From NCBI RefSeq assembly GCF_040811775.1, contig NZ_JBFNXW010000004.1, positions 53,154 to 117,153 on the forward strand: 64,000 nucleotides of DNA. The letters are read 5' to 3'. Positions 17,355 to 26,027 of this stretch are shown piece after piece. This DNA is from Balneola sp. MJW-20 (GTDB lineage Bacteria > Bacteroidota > Rhodothermia > Balneolales > Balneolaceae). The position numbers and the translations under genes were made by a program. The notes under the pieces were generated by a model. It searched no databases and was not told the origin of the DNA. It worked only from the letters and a program-made list of their open reading frames with translations. The number at the start of each line of letters is the position of its first letter. Positions within the stretch are counted from its first letter, which is position 1.

Positions 17355-17380
17355 TTAGATAATTAGATAACTTTCTAAAT
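17353..17380. promoter_or_regulatory. Probable SdpR-like operator
   Basis: ATTTAGA (17353-17359) and TCTAAAT (17374-17380) form an inverted repeat 14 bases apart. Inside, TTAGATAA is directly repeated (17355-17362 and 17363-17370). The block covers the start codon and leader of the regulator gene, where an autorepressor would act. Operator function is inferred from position. Confidence 0.45.
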
Positions 17381-17495
17381 AATAATTAAAAATCAGGAAA
17401 CTCCAAATTTTTGAATCGGACAGAGGACGTACGACTAATGAGCACCAGATCCGCAGCCACAAACCGCTGAAAATCGAGATACTGTATCATAAAAA

Positions 17496-17521
17496 AAGCC
17501 CGGTCATTTGTTGCCGGGCTT
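17496..17521 (-). terminator. Terminator of the superoxide dismutase gene
   Basis: Read on the minus strand, AAGCCCGG, a 10-base loop and CCGGGCTT run into seven T residues (17497 down to 17491). It lies about 45 bases past the sodC stop. The plus-strand side has only a short T run, so it mainly serves the minus strand. Confidence 0.8.
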
Positions 17522-17564
17522 TAACGATCAATGTAGTAAGTAGTTAGTACACAGTACCCTGATA

Positions 17565-18110
17565 TTACATACTAGAATTGGCTATGCCTACGACTCCGCA
17601 GGCAATTCTGCTTCCTGCTGCACCGGAAGGTTGTGACATCATATCATCTTCTCCGGCATGAATGATCACACCACGACCGATGATCTCGTTCATAACAATG
17701 GTTTCATCCACATACTCAATGGTTCCGATCCCGTCTGCGTCAACAGCAAGATTACCGAGATCTCCCATATGCCTATTGTCCTGATTTGGTGAGCCATGAT
17801 CATTTTCGATCGGATTAAAGTGACCGCCGGCGCTGGATCCGTCTTCTGCAGAGCAGTCACCATATTGGTGGATGTGGAATCCGTGGAGGCCTTCTTCCAG
17901 TCCCTGGAATGTTCCGGTGACTCTGACTCCTTCCGGAGTATTGGTAAAGGTTACCGTACCTGTGACATCATTGTCACCAAGAGTCATTACGGTGGCTGTG
18001 GCTTTCTCAATATTTGCCGGACCTTTCATAATGATCTTTTTCTCCACTTCTTTCTGTGTGCAAGCAAAAGTGAAAAGTAATAAGGATAATAAGCTGATTA
18101 ATTTCTTCAT
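17565..18110 (-). CDS. sodC: Cu/Zn superoxide dismutase, lipoprotein
   Basis: 181 residues. The N-terminus MKKLISLLSLLLFTFAC has a lipobox with Cys17, so the enzyme is probably anchored in the envelope. It converts superoxide to peroxide and oxygen. Metal ligands are visible: Cu His79/His81 (GFHIH), bridging His97 (GGHFNP), Zn His105 and His114 region, and Cu His151 (VIIHAGEDD). The conserved disulfide is Cys86-Cys171. Length and order match bacterial SodC. It is monocistronic with its own terminator. Confidence 0.95.
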   Translation of the reverse strand: MKKLISLLSLLLFTFACTQKEVEKKIIMKGPANIEKATATVMTLGDNDVTGTVTFTNTPEGVRVTGTFQGLEEGLHGFHIHQYGDCSAEDGSSAGGHFNPIENDHGSPNQDNRHMGDLGNLAVDADGIGTIEYVDETIVMNEIIGRGVIIHAGEDDMMSQPSGAAGSRIACGVVGIANSSM

Positions 18111-18161
18111 GGGTAATATTTGTTTTCTTGATTTAATAGCTAAACAGGCAGTAAATCGTAT

Positions 18162-19424
18162 TCATTCACTGAATATTTTAGTTCTAAGGCTGCTAAAGAA
18201 ATTTAGTTCCTCGGTGATCTTCTGATAAGTCGCCGGTTGTTCTTTCTGAATTACTTTTAGGGGTGGTCGTTTGGTCAGGTCTTTAGCGCGAATAAAGACG
18301 GGCAATGTGATCAGGCTCAGCACCAGGTATATAAAACCGATTTTCCAACCAACCCCGGTAAGCATCAAAACGGAAAAAATGATCAGATAAAAAAGCGGGA
18401 AAAGAACCAGTGCAGCTACAAATTTGATCGAGGCATCAAAAGCATGGTCCTTTACCATATCATAGATCAACTTGCGAAGTGGCTGATAGGGCAGTGCATT
18501 ATTAAGTAAACTAAAAGTGTATACCGGTGAAAAGATGAGGTCGAACCACTTTGGCTGGACCGGATGATACAGGTCCTTTAGTTCATACCTTGCTTCCTTG
18601 GATAGGATAAGCAGTTTTTTTGCTCTGATGATCCAGTCTTTTTCAGCCTGCTCTGAGATCTTTTTAACCTTAGCGTTTACAATATCGGGATCGATCAGTT
18701 TATTCCGGTCATCTTCCATTTCATCCAGCAGAATATGATAAAGCGGATACTCTTCCAGTGGCTCAACATGCATCACGGTTTTCTTTAATCCTTTTCGGGT
18801 ATCCTCTTTTAATTTCTGCACCGCGGCATTTTCATCCTCCTCAAACAAATCCCGGTACTGTCTGACCGGAATAGCCTTTCCAAACTGTACCATTACTTTG
18901 GTGCCTGCCTTCCGGTGCCGGTCATAGTTAATACCAACCGGAACTACCTGAAGGTCCATTGCCCAGTCGTTTCGTTTTGCTGCTCCGAATGCTATACGGG
19001 TAAATCCTTTGCTGAAAGGTCTGACCCGTCTTTTCAGATCATGATTAGCTTCAGCAAAGATGAGCACCGCTTCGTTTTTCCTGAGTCTTTTTATACAATA
19101 CTCAAAGATCACTTCATTCTTTTGAATAGAGGAGAAGCCGTCTCGTACCCGGTATACCGGCAGCATTTTCAGTGAGCGCAAAAACTTTTTCATCAGATCA
19201 GGCTTGAAAGCTTCTGCCCTTGTAAGGAAATGGATCACTTTCCGGCAGTTTGTGACCACATGCAGAGCATCCATAAAAGAGTTCTGGTGGTTGGGTACAA
19301 AAAGTATGGGCTTGTCCTGAGGAAGCTGATCATATCCTCTGAGAACACGTTTGCTGTAAAAAACGGAGAGTGCCGGCCCCACAATAATGGTCCGGAACAA
19401 TTCATACCACAATCTGCTAAGCAT
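18162..19424 (-). CDS. Lysophospholipid/glycerol-phosphate acyltransferase family protein
   Basis: 420 residues. The PlsC-like domain lies at the N-terminus: VPNHQNSFMDAL carries the His46/Asp52 pair in the HX5D spacing typical of the Bacteroidota glycerol-acyltransferase branch, followed by FAEANHDLKRRVRPF. The C-terminal third has two or three hydrophobic helices (around LVLFPLFYLIIFSVLML and IYLVLSLITL), so the enzyme sits on the inner membrane. It would acylate a lysophospholipid or related acceptor; the exact acceptor is unknown. Its start overlaps the end of the transporter gene by 8 bases, so it is the last gene of a three-gene operon. Confidence 0.85.
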   Translation of the reverse strand: MLSRLWYELFRTIIVGPALSVFYSKRVLRGYDQLPQDKPILFVPNHQNSFMDALHVVTNCRKVIHFLTRAEAFKPDLMKKFLRSLKMLPVYRVRDGFSSIQKNEVIFEYCIKRLRKNEAVLIFAEANHDLKRRVRPFSKGFTRIAFGAAKRNDWAMDLQVVPVGINYDRHRKAGTKVMVQFGKAIPVRQYRDLFEEDENAAVQKLKEDTRKGLKKTVMHVEPLEEYPLYHILLDEMEDDRNKLIDPDIVNAKVKKISEQAEKDWIIRAKKLLILSKEARYELKDLYHPVQPKWFDLIFSPVYTFSLLNNALPYQPLRKLIYDMVKDHAFDASIKFVAALVLFPLFYLIIFSVLMLTGVGWKIGFIYLVLSLITLPVFIRAKDLTKRPPLKVIQKEQPATYQKITEELNFFSSLRTKIFSE

Positions 19425-20343
19425 TGCTTATTACACTTTGAAGTTTAGCTTTACCTCGGGACCAGTACCACCCCATACAGAGTCCTGCTAATATATGCCA
19501 GATACCCCACCAGGCTGTTACCAGCGCCATACCACCGAGTCCTTCAAAAAAGTTGAAGATAAGCAATAATCCAAGTCCTGAATTTTGAATGCCGGTTTCA
19601 ATGGCAATAGACTTTCGATCTTTTCTGGACAGCCCAAAGATCTTCGCAATGCCATACCCGCTGCTTAAGGCAATGGCATTGTGAATAAAGACGATCAGTA
19701 TTACCAGGTGAACATATTTAAGGAAATTGTCGTAGTTCATCCCAAAAGCCACCACCACAAATCCAGCGAAGAAGATCACGCCGAATCCTTTGATCCAGGG
19801 AGAGATCATTCCGGCAATTTTTTCCTTAAAATGCCGGAATAACATACCTAATATGAGGGGAATACCCAGAATAAGTACGATGATCTTAAATACTTCGAAC
19901 AGATCCAGGCTTACTTCCCTCAGAATGGCGTTCGTAGGTTCGTAGAGACTTGCCCAGAAGGTAAAGTTGAAAGGGGTCATTACAATTGCCAGCAGCGTTG
20001 CAATAGCGGTCATGCTTACCGAAAGGGCCGGGTTTCCTTTAGCCAGCAAGGAGAAAAAGTTTGAAATATTACCTCCGGGGCAGGCGGCTACCATGATCAT
20101 TCCCAATGCAAGACTGGGATGAGGTTTAAAAAACAATACCATCAGAAAGGTTAGAGCAGGAAGTAATACAAACTGAGAAAATACACCGACCAGGGTAGAC
20201 TTTGGGTGTTTTACAAGATTTCTGAAATCGTCCAGTGTAAGCTCCAGTGCCACACCGAACATGATCACTGCCAGGGAGACGTTCATGATCATGAGTCCGC
20301 CGGTACCAAGATTTAGCTGAAGCGTATCTATAGATTCGGTCAT
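19417..20343 (-). CDS. Bile acid:sodium symporter (BASS) family transporter
   Basis: 308 residues from ATG at 20343. This start is 1 base past the upstream stop; an upstream in-frame start would add 13 residues that do not look membrane-like and overlap the previous gene. About nine to ten hydrophobic helices are present. Family features include MFGVALELTLDDF, the VAACPGGNISNFFSLLAKGNPALS segment (sodium-site region) and IETGIQNSGLGLLL. BASS proteins import organic anions with sodium. The substrate cannot be inferred; many bacterial members carry keto-acids or pantoate-like compounds. Confidence 0.88.
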   Translation of the reverse strand: MTESIDTLQLNLGTGGLMIMNVSLAVIMFGVALELTLDDFRNLVKHPKSTLVGVFSQFVLLPALTFLMVLFFKPHPSLALGMIMVAACPGGNISNFFSLLAKGNPALSVSMTAIATLLAIVMTPFNFTFWASLYEPTNAILREVSLDLFEVFKIIVLILGIPLILGMLFRHFKEKIAGMISPWIKGFGVIFFAGFVVVAFGMNYDNFLKYVHLVILIVFIHNAIALSSGYGIAKIFGLSRKDRKSIAIETGIQNSGLGLLLIFNFFEGLGGMALVTAWWGIWHILAGLCMGWYWSRGKAKLQSVISNA

Positions 20344-20344
20344 T

Positions 20345-21100
20345 TCATATATACTTTGCAGCCCAGGATGCAAGTACCTCACCTACATAAATACTGTCTT
20401 TGTCGTTTGTAAGTAGGTGATCGGCCTGGTCCAGAGAGATAAAACTTTTAGGGTGTCTGGCTGATTTAAAAATTTCACCGGCATTATCGATGCCCACTGT
20501 ATTATCTATGGGCGAGTGGAAGATAATAAGAGAACGCTTTAAAGAATGAATATAATTTTCCATTGAAGTGCCCTCCAGGTCATCCAGGAACTGTTTCTTA
20601 ATTTTGAATGATCTTCCTGCCAGTGTTACCTCGGCTTCCCCTTCGCTTTCGATCTGATCAATACTCAGGGCAAAGTTTTGTTTCACATGTTCAGGATCAG
20701 ATGGAGCACCGATAGTAGCTACGGCTTTCACCGAATCCATACGGTGAGCAGCCTGCAATACGGCCGCACCCCCCAGAGAATGTCCGGTCAGGATCGCAGG
20801 TGGAGTATGATGTTCTTTCATATAATTATAAGCTGCAATCAGATCCTCCACGTTTGAAGAGAAATTTGTATTAGCAAAATCACCCTCACTTTCCCCTAAT
20901 CCTGTAAAATCAAAGCGGAGGGTAGCTATACCTCGGGCCGCTAAGGTCTTGGTGATATTACCGACTACTTTCAGGTTTTTGGAACAAGTAAAACAGTGGG
21001 CAAAGATCATACAGGCTCTGCTTTCCGTGTTAGGTTCATCAAGACGGGCCGAGAGTAATTCGCCAAGACTTCCTTCAAATTCTATCTTAGTGGATCTCAT
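20345..21100 (-). CDS. Cytoplasmic alpha/beta hydrolase, OsmC-associated type
   Basis: 251 residues, no signal peptide. The sequence FAHCFTCSKNL...NITKTLAARGIATLRFDFTGLGES is characteristic of the hydrolase half of the bifunctional hydrolase/OsmC proteins; here the OsmC half is absent and the gene stops after the hydrolase. The nucleophile is Ser108 in TGHSLGG. The acid is probably Asp in HSPIDNTV and the base is His in QADHLL. Substrate unknown. It is the first gene of an operon with the BASS transporter and acyltransferase and is divergent from the VOC protein gene. Confidence 0.85.
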   Translation of the reverse strand: MRSTKIEFEGSLGELLSARLDEPNTESRACMIFAHCFTCSKNLKVVGNITKTLAARGIATLRFDFTGLGESEGDFANTNFSSNVEDLIAAYNYMKEHHTPPAILTGHSLGGAAVLQAAHRMDSVKAVATIGAPSDPEHVKQNFALSIDQIESEGEAEVTLAGRSFKIKKQFLDDLEGTSMENYIHSLKRSLIIFHSPIDNTVGIDNAGEIFKSARHPKSFISLDQADHLLTNDKDSIYVGEVLASWAAKYI

Positions 21101-21205
21101 AGTACGGTGTTAAAGGATATAAGGGATGTGCACGGTAATAGGTTGTTTTTAGTAAATGCATTAATTTTGCATAAAACAAGTTATTAACCTCTGAATATCT
21201 ACATC

Positions 21206-21631
21206 ATGAGTGATAATTCTCATCCTTTTCACCTCGCATTTCCTGTAAAAGACCTGGAAGAAGCCTATGCATTTTATCATGACCTGCTTGGTTGTGAAAC
21301 CGGTCGTTCCAGTGACCATTGGATCGACTTCAATATGTGGGGGCATCAGGTGGTTGCGCATCTCAGTCCCGATGAAGTGGGTGAAGCCAAAGCCAATGCG
21401 GTTGACGGAAAAGAAGTACCTGTCCGTCATTTTGGGGTGATACTGGAAATGGATGAGTGGAATGATCTGGCTGATAAGCTAAAAGCCGAAGGTATTGAAT
21501 TCGTGATCGAACCCTATGTGCGCTTTAAAGGAGAGCCGGGTGAGCAGGCAACGATGTTCTTCCTGGATCCAAGTGGAAACGCACTTGAGTTCAAAGCCTT
21601 TGCGAATAAAGAGCAGATATTCGCAAAATAG
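21206..21631 (+). CDS. VOC (glyoxalase/dioxygenase-like) family protein
   Basis: 141 residues forming two beta-alpha-beta-beta-beta VOC modules. Module 1 is [31 protein letters not shown]; module 2 is [19 protein letters not shown]... and ends [16 protein letters not shown]. His in PFHLAF, His in VRHFGV and Glu in NALEFKAF are in the usual metal-ligand positions. VOC enzymes range from glyoxalase to ring-cleaving dioxygenase; the reaction here is not predictable. It is monocistronic. A TAATTTTG at 21162-21169 fits the Bacteroidota -7 element, though no good -33 box sits at the right distance. Confidence 0.88.
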   Translation: MSDNSHPFHLAFPVKDLEEAYAFYHDLLGCETGRSSDHWIDFNMWGHQVVAHLSPDEVGEAKANAVDGKEVPVRHFGVILEMDEWNDLADKLKAEGIEFVIEPYVRFKGEPGEQATMFFLDPSGNALEFKAFANKEQIFAK

Positions 21632-21759
21632 CACAGAGCTCTGTTGTTGTGTTATGGAATTATGTAACTGGTCAGCTCACATTCAGGCATCTGAATTATT
21701 AGTTTGCTCCACAATTCAGCAGTTTCATAATTCCCATCTTAACAAAGTAACTAATAAAC

Positions 21760-22320
21760 CTAATTACCCTGTTTCCTCTCGGGTGACTCCATCGGAGCCG
21801 GGAGCCAGTTCAGTTCGTTTTCAATGAAAGAAATGAAAACATAGAAATTCTGAGACTGCCAGAATTTCTGAAGATCATCGGCCGGGTCTTTATAGATGAT
21901 CACTCTTTCTTCATCGTCTTCTTTGAGGGTGACTCTGTAGGTGAGACGGGCATTTTCTGAAGCTACTGATCTTCCCTGTATCGCAGACTGATCTGGAAGG
22001 TCAAAGATCCTGAGATACTCCACGAACAGATCGAAGTCATTCCAGGTGCTGTCGTTCGCTGAGCTGAACCTGCCCTGTGCTACCTTTTCACCCTGCGGGG
22101 TAAAGGTGTATTCCACCGCATCTCCAATCCAGTAAACAGAATCTTCGGGGGACATCTGTTTTTTAAAATTGAAACGGAATCGTTCGTTTACTTCTACACT
22201 GATGGCACGGGAGGTGGGAGTTTCGGGCAATTCCGGTTCTTCACCAATTTCTTTTCCACTGCTGCAGGCGGATAAAATAATAAGAAGGCCGAATAAGCTC
22301 TGTCTGATCAGGTTTATCAT
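21760..22320 (-). CDS. Lipoprotein of unknown function (DUF4340-like feel)
   Basis: 186 residues. The N-terminus MINLIRQSLFGLLIILSAC is a lipoprotein signal (LSAC lipobox, Cys19). A Pro/Glu linker follows, then one mixed alpha/beta domain with YTFTPQGEKVAQGRF, DLFVEYLRIFDLPD and a C-terminal NFYVFISFIENELNWL. It has no catalytic motif that I recognise. Its start overlaps the end of the ABC-F gene as ATGA, so the two are translated together, an odd pairing because ABC-F proteins act on ribosomes and this protein should sit in the envelope. Confidence 0.7.
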   Translation of the reverse strand: MINLIRQSLFGLLIILSACSSGKEIGEEPELPETPTSRAISVEVNERFRFNFKKQMSPEDSVYWIGDAVEYTFTPQGEKVAQGRFSSANDSTWNDFDLFVEYLRIFDLPDQSAIQGRSVASENARLTYRVTLKEDDEERVIIYKDPADDLQKFWQSQNFYVFISFIENELNWLPAPMESPERKQGN

Positions 22321-24281
22321 AATTCCATCTCTTGTTCAATTGTTTCAAGTCTTTGTGCGTATTCTTCCCATTGAGAATAGAGGTCAGTCAGTTCGTGTTT
22401 GATCTCCTCATATTCCATTGATACTTTTTTGACCTGCTCGTTATCATCGTAGAAATCAGTTTTTGCCATCAGTGATTCGATCTCTTCTTTCCGATTCTCC
22501 TTATCTGCGATCCCTGCTTCAAGGTCTTCCATTTTTTTGCGGATCGGCTTGGTTCTGCGGTTAAAGGCATTCCTCCTCTCTGCCTCCAGTCTTCGTTCTT
22601 CTTTTCGGGATAGTTTCTGTTCGCCGTTTGGGGAGGTAATATTTTTTTCAGGACTTGAAACTTCCTCCTGCCGTTCCTCTTCTTTTTTGGAAAGATAATA
22701 GGATACATTACCCAGGTAATATCGAACTTTTCCGGGCTGAACCTCCAGTACTTTATTCACGATAGGATCCAGAAAGGCACGGTCGTGAGATACGATCACA
22801 CAGGTACCCTCATACTGCTGAAGCGCCTGCTGCAGGATATTCTTGGAGCTCATATCCAGGTGATTGGTAGGCTCATCAAAGATCAAGAAATTAGCAGGTG
22901 AGAGGAGCATCTTTGCCAGGGCTAGCCGGCTTTTTTCTCCGCCCGATAATACTTTTACCTTTTTATAGACATCGTCTCCCTGAAAAAGAAAGCAACCCAA
23001 TATGGTGCGCAGCTTACTTTCTGCAGCACCGGATCCTGCCTCATGCATAGCCTCAAGGGCATCATTTCTGGGATCCAGCTCTTCGGCCTGATGCTGGGCA
23101 AAATAACTGGTGGTGACTTTATGTCCTTCATTCCTTTTACCCTTCTGAACGGGCTCCAGATCAGCCAGGATTCGGATCAGGGTTGATTTACCGGCTCCGT
23201 TGGGTCCTACTACCGCGATCTTATCTCCTCGTTCGATCTCCAGATCAATACCTTCAAATACCGGGTGATCTCCATAGCTTTTGTGGATATCCTCCAGCCT
23301 CATGACCACTTGTCCGCTTCGCTCAGGTTCTGGAAAACGAAAGGAAACCGTGGACATCTCGTCTTCCAGTTCTATGCGTTCCAGCTTTTCCAGCTGTTTG
23401 ATACGGCTCTGCACCTGCCGGGCTTTGGTAGCTTTATACCGGAAGCGTTCGATAAATTCTTCCGTTTCTTTGATCTGCTTTTCCTGATTCTTTTTGGCAT
23501 TCAGAAGCAGTTCTTTTTCCTCTTCCCATTTGCGCTCATAGAAAGAATAATTACCTGCATAATCACTGATCTCACCGTTTCGAAGGGTCAGGGTACGGTT
23601 GGTGATGGTATCCAGGAAGGCTCTATCATGCGAGACCACGACCACAGCTCCTTTATAGTCATTCAGAAAATTCTCCATCCATCGGAGCGATTCAATATCC
23701 AGGTGATTGGTAGGCTCATCAAGCAGGAGGTAGGTAGGTTCTTTAAGCAGGAGTTTAGCCAGAGCGATACGCATCAGCCAGCCTCCTGAAAATTCGGTGG
23801 TCGGCCGGTCAAAATCCTCTTCAGAAAAACCCAGTCCCATCAGTATTTTTTCAACCGAAGCGCGTAGCGAATAGAGCCCGGAAGTCTCGAGACGGGTCTG
23901 CAGCCGGCCATATTCTTCCATCAAACGGTCGTGTTCGCCGGACTCCGGATCGGTATCAGCCAGAGCTAACTGCACTTTTTTCACTTTCTGCTCCAGCTCA
24001 AATAACTCAGCAAAGGCGGTTTCCACTTCTTCGATGACAGACAGTTCATAATCCGGATCTACTCCATCCTGAGGTAAATAACCTAGGGTTTCTTCACCGG
24101 AGAGCTGAATATTTCCACCATCTTTTTCCTGCAATCCCATAATGATCTTGAGCAGGGTAGACTTCCCGGCTCCGTTAGGACCTACCAGACCGATCCGTTC
24201 TCCCGGGTTGATTACAGCAGAAACGCCGTCCAGTAGTTCACGGTCGCCGAGGTGCAGTGTTATTTGTTCGAGTGCGAGCAG
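22317..24281 (-). CDS. ABC-F family ATPase (apparent CTG start)
   Basis: 654 residues if translation starts at CTG 24281. The first ATG (24140) falls inside the first Walker A helix and would remove the P-loop, so the true start must be upstream. The reading frame from a stop at 24297 contains no ATG, GTG or TTG, and the CTG lines up exactly with the usual family start: CTG then LALEQITLHLGDREL. Two ATP-binding cassettes follow: Walker A GPNGAGKS (34-41) and a second GPNGAGKST, signatures FSGGW and LSGGEKS, and LLLDEPTNHLD twice. A charged linker and C-terminal coiled coil complete an Uup/EttA-like soluble protein that acts on ribosomes or DNA. Subfamily not assigned. Confidence 0.88.
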   Translation of the reverse strand: MLALEQITLHLGDRELLDGVSAVINPGERIGLVGPNGAGKSTLLKIIMGLQEKDGGNIQLSGEETLGYLPQDGVDPDYELSVIEEVETAFAELFELEQKVKKVQLALADTDPESGEHDRLMEEYGRLQTRLETSGLYSLRASVEKILMGLGFSEEDFDRPTTEFSGGWLMRIALAKLLLKEPTYLLLDEPTNHLDIESLRWMENFLNDYKGAVVVVSHDRAFLDTITNRTLTLRNGEISDYAGNYSFYERKWEEEKELLLNAKKNQEKQIKETEEFIERFRYKATKARQVQSRIKQLEKLERIELEDEMSTVSFRFPEPERSGQVVMRLEDIHKSYGDHPVFEGIDLEIERGDKIAVVGPNGAGKSTLIRILADLEPVQKGKRNEGHKVTTSYFAQHQAEELDPRNDALEAMHEAGSGAAESKLRTILGCFLFQGDDVYKKVKVLSGGEKSRLALAKMLLSPANFLIFDEPTNHLDMSSKNILQQALQQYEGTCVIVSHDRAFLDPIVNKVLEVQPGKVRYYLGNVSYYLSKKEEERQEEVSSPEKNITSPNGEQKLSRKEERRLEAERRNAFNRRTKPIRKKMEDLEAGIADKENRKEEIESLMAKTDFYDDNEQVKKVSMEYEEIKHELTDLYSQWEEYAQRLETIEQEMEL

Positions 24282-24491
24282 AGTTGTGAGCTTTGATTAC
24301 AATTTTCCGGTGATGAAGATAGCGAAAATTAGACAGGGATGAATAGAACTGAAAAGCTCATGGCTCATTGCCAGTGGTTTCTATTTTCTTGGTTGTACCA
24401 GATCCGTGACTTGGTAAAGGGCGAAACGGAAGTGTGTGAGTTCCATCCAAAAAAACTGAGAATTTCCCCACAGGGTACCTACGGTAAAGCC

Positions 24492-25871
24492 TTAAGTATT
24501 GAAGATTTTCTCATGTATCTTCTGCGCACTTTCAACCAGCTTGTCTTCATCAAGGACCAGGTTCAGGATCCTCTTTTCTTTACTGAATGAGATCAGGTCA
24601 ATGCTCTGTCCGTTCAGACTGTTCAATACTTTTTTGGAGATCTCTGCAGCTTCGCTGATGCGGCAGCCAATCAGACTGATGAGTCCTTTGTCACTGATGA
24701 TCTGTACGGTACCGATCTCGATGAAGTCATTGGAGATTCGGTCCAGTATTTCTGAATTACTGAGTGCAATGGTGACGGATGCTTCCGTCGTGTTAACGGC
24801 ATCCACCGGCAGCCGGTACTTTTTGAGTACTTCGAACACCCGGGTCAGAAAGTCGTAGCCCATCAGGGTCTCGTAGGCTGAGATTGTCAGGATAGTGATG
24901 CCGGGTTTGAAGGCCATTGCCAGTACTTCAGGATCACCCTTGGAATCCCGGATGATCCTGGTCCCTGGTTCTTCAGGCTTGAACATATTTTTTACGCTGA
25001 CCGGGATATTTCGCTCCTGTGCCGGTTTAAGTGTGGATGGATGCAATACCTTCGCACCAAAATAAGCCATCTCGGTAGCGTCAAAATACGAGAGTTCTTC
25101 CAGTGGACGCGCGTCTGGAATATACCGGGGATCAGAAGTATAGACACCTGAAACATCGGTCCAGATCTCAATGGTTTTAGCATGTACTGCCGCTCCGATC
25201 AGACTGGCTGTATAATCAGACCCCTCAAATCCAAGGGTTGAGATGTTGCCTTCGGCTGATTCTCCATAGAATCCTCCGATCACCGGGGTAAAGCCATCTT
25301 CCATCATGGTTTCCAGGGAACCACATTTCTGGTTGATCAGCATCAGGTTCGGATTTGCATTTCCATACCGGTTATCGGTCATGATCAGTTTCCGTGCATC
25401 CACATGCTGAGTGAGAAGACCGGCTGCCAGCCCGCATTGAGCCAGCAGGTAGGATGAGATCTGTTCACCAATACTCATTATAGCGTCATTCATCTGGGGA
25501 CTTAGTGCTCCTTCCTTTGCAGCATAGCTTAGCAACTTATTCAGCTTATGAACTTTTTCGTCCACTTTTTTGATGCAGCTTTCCCAGATCAGGTCCTTGC
25601 GATCACTTGGATTCTCTTCCAGAAAAGAATGTACGATGGCTTTGTGGCGGACCGATATCTCGTTTGAGATCTTTAGCGCATCTTCCAGATCTCCTGATGA
25701 GGCAAGCTTCCCTGCCTGGACCAGCTGTCGTGTTGTGCGTGCTGTTGCAGAAACGACGACGATGGGATACTCATACTCAGATATGATCTCCAGCACCTTT
25801 TTCCAGGTCTGATGATCGTTCATTGAAGTTCCGCCGAATTTAAGTACGTGGATTTCTATAGATGAATTCAT
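24492..25871 (-). CDS. lysC: Aspartate kinase (monofunctional)
   Basis: 459 residues. It phosphorylates aspartate, the first step to lysine/diaminopimelate, threonine and methionine. KFGGTSM (11-17) begins the amino-acid kinase domain. The substrate region includes GFEGSDYTASL and the catalytic domain runs to about residue 300. Two ACT domains (about 315-385 and 390-455) would bind feedback inhibitors. There is no fused homoserine dehydrogenase or lysA domain. It is transcribed alone, divergent from the flavoprotein gene. The other lysine-branch genes asd and lysA are elsewhere in the window. Confidence 0.95.
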   Translation of the reverse strand: MNSSIEIHVLKFGGTSMNDHQTWKKVLEIISEYEYPIVVVSATARTTRQLVQAGKLASSGDLEDALKISNEISVRHKAIVHSFLEENPSDRKDLIWESCIKKVDEKVHKLNKLLSYAAKEGALSPQMNDAIMSIGEQISSYLLAQCGLAAGLLTQHVDARKLIMTDNRYGNANPNLMLINQKCGSLETMMEDGFTPVIGGFYGESAEGNISTLGFEGSDYTASLIGAAVHAKTIEIWTDVSGVYTSDPRYIPDARPLEELSYFDATEMAYFGAKVLHPSTLKPAQERNIPVSVKNMFKPEEPGTRIIRDSKGDPEVLAMAFKPGITILTISAYETLMGYDFLTRVFEVLKKYRLPVDAVNTTEASVTIALSNSEILDRISNDFIEIGTVQIISDKGLISLIGCRISEAAEISKKVLNSLNGQSIDLISFSKEKRILNLVLDEDKLVESAQKIHEKIFNT

Positions 25872-26027
25872 GGGGAGGAAAATACGAAAAAAATAGTCTT
25901 GAGTCTTGGGTCAAGAGTCATGAATCAGGACCCTGGACCGTGAATGGAATGCACCCGTAACCTGTCCCTCAATTTTTAATTTTAAACCTTTAATTTTTAA
26001 TCATCCCGCCTGTATCTTATTCCCACC

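Noticed and set aside
22317..24140. Frameshift or 5' deletion of the ABC-F gene
   Set aside because: The frame continues upstream without a break and encodes the complete N-terminus and Walker A; only the start codon is unusual.
24339..24590. 83-codon plus-strand open frame between the ABC-F gene and lysC
   Set aside because: It runs antisense into the 3' end of lysC and has no recognisable features; the remaining gap of about 200 bases shows no gene.
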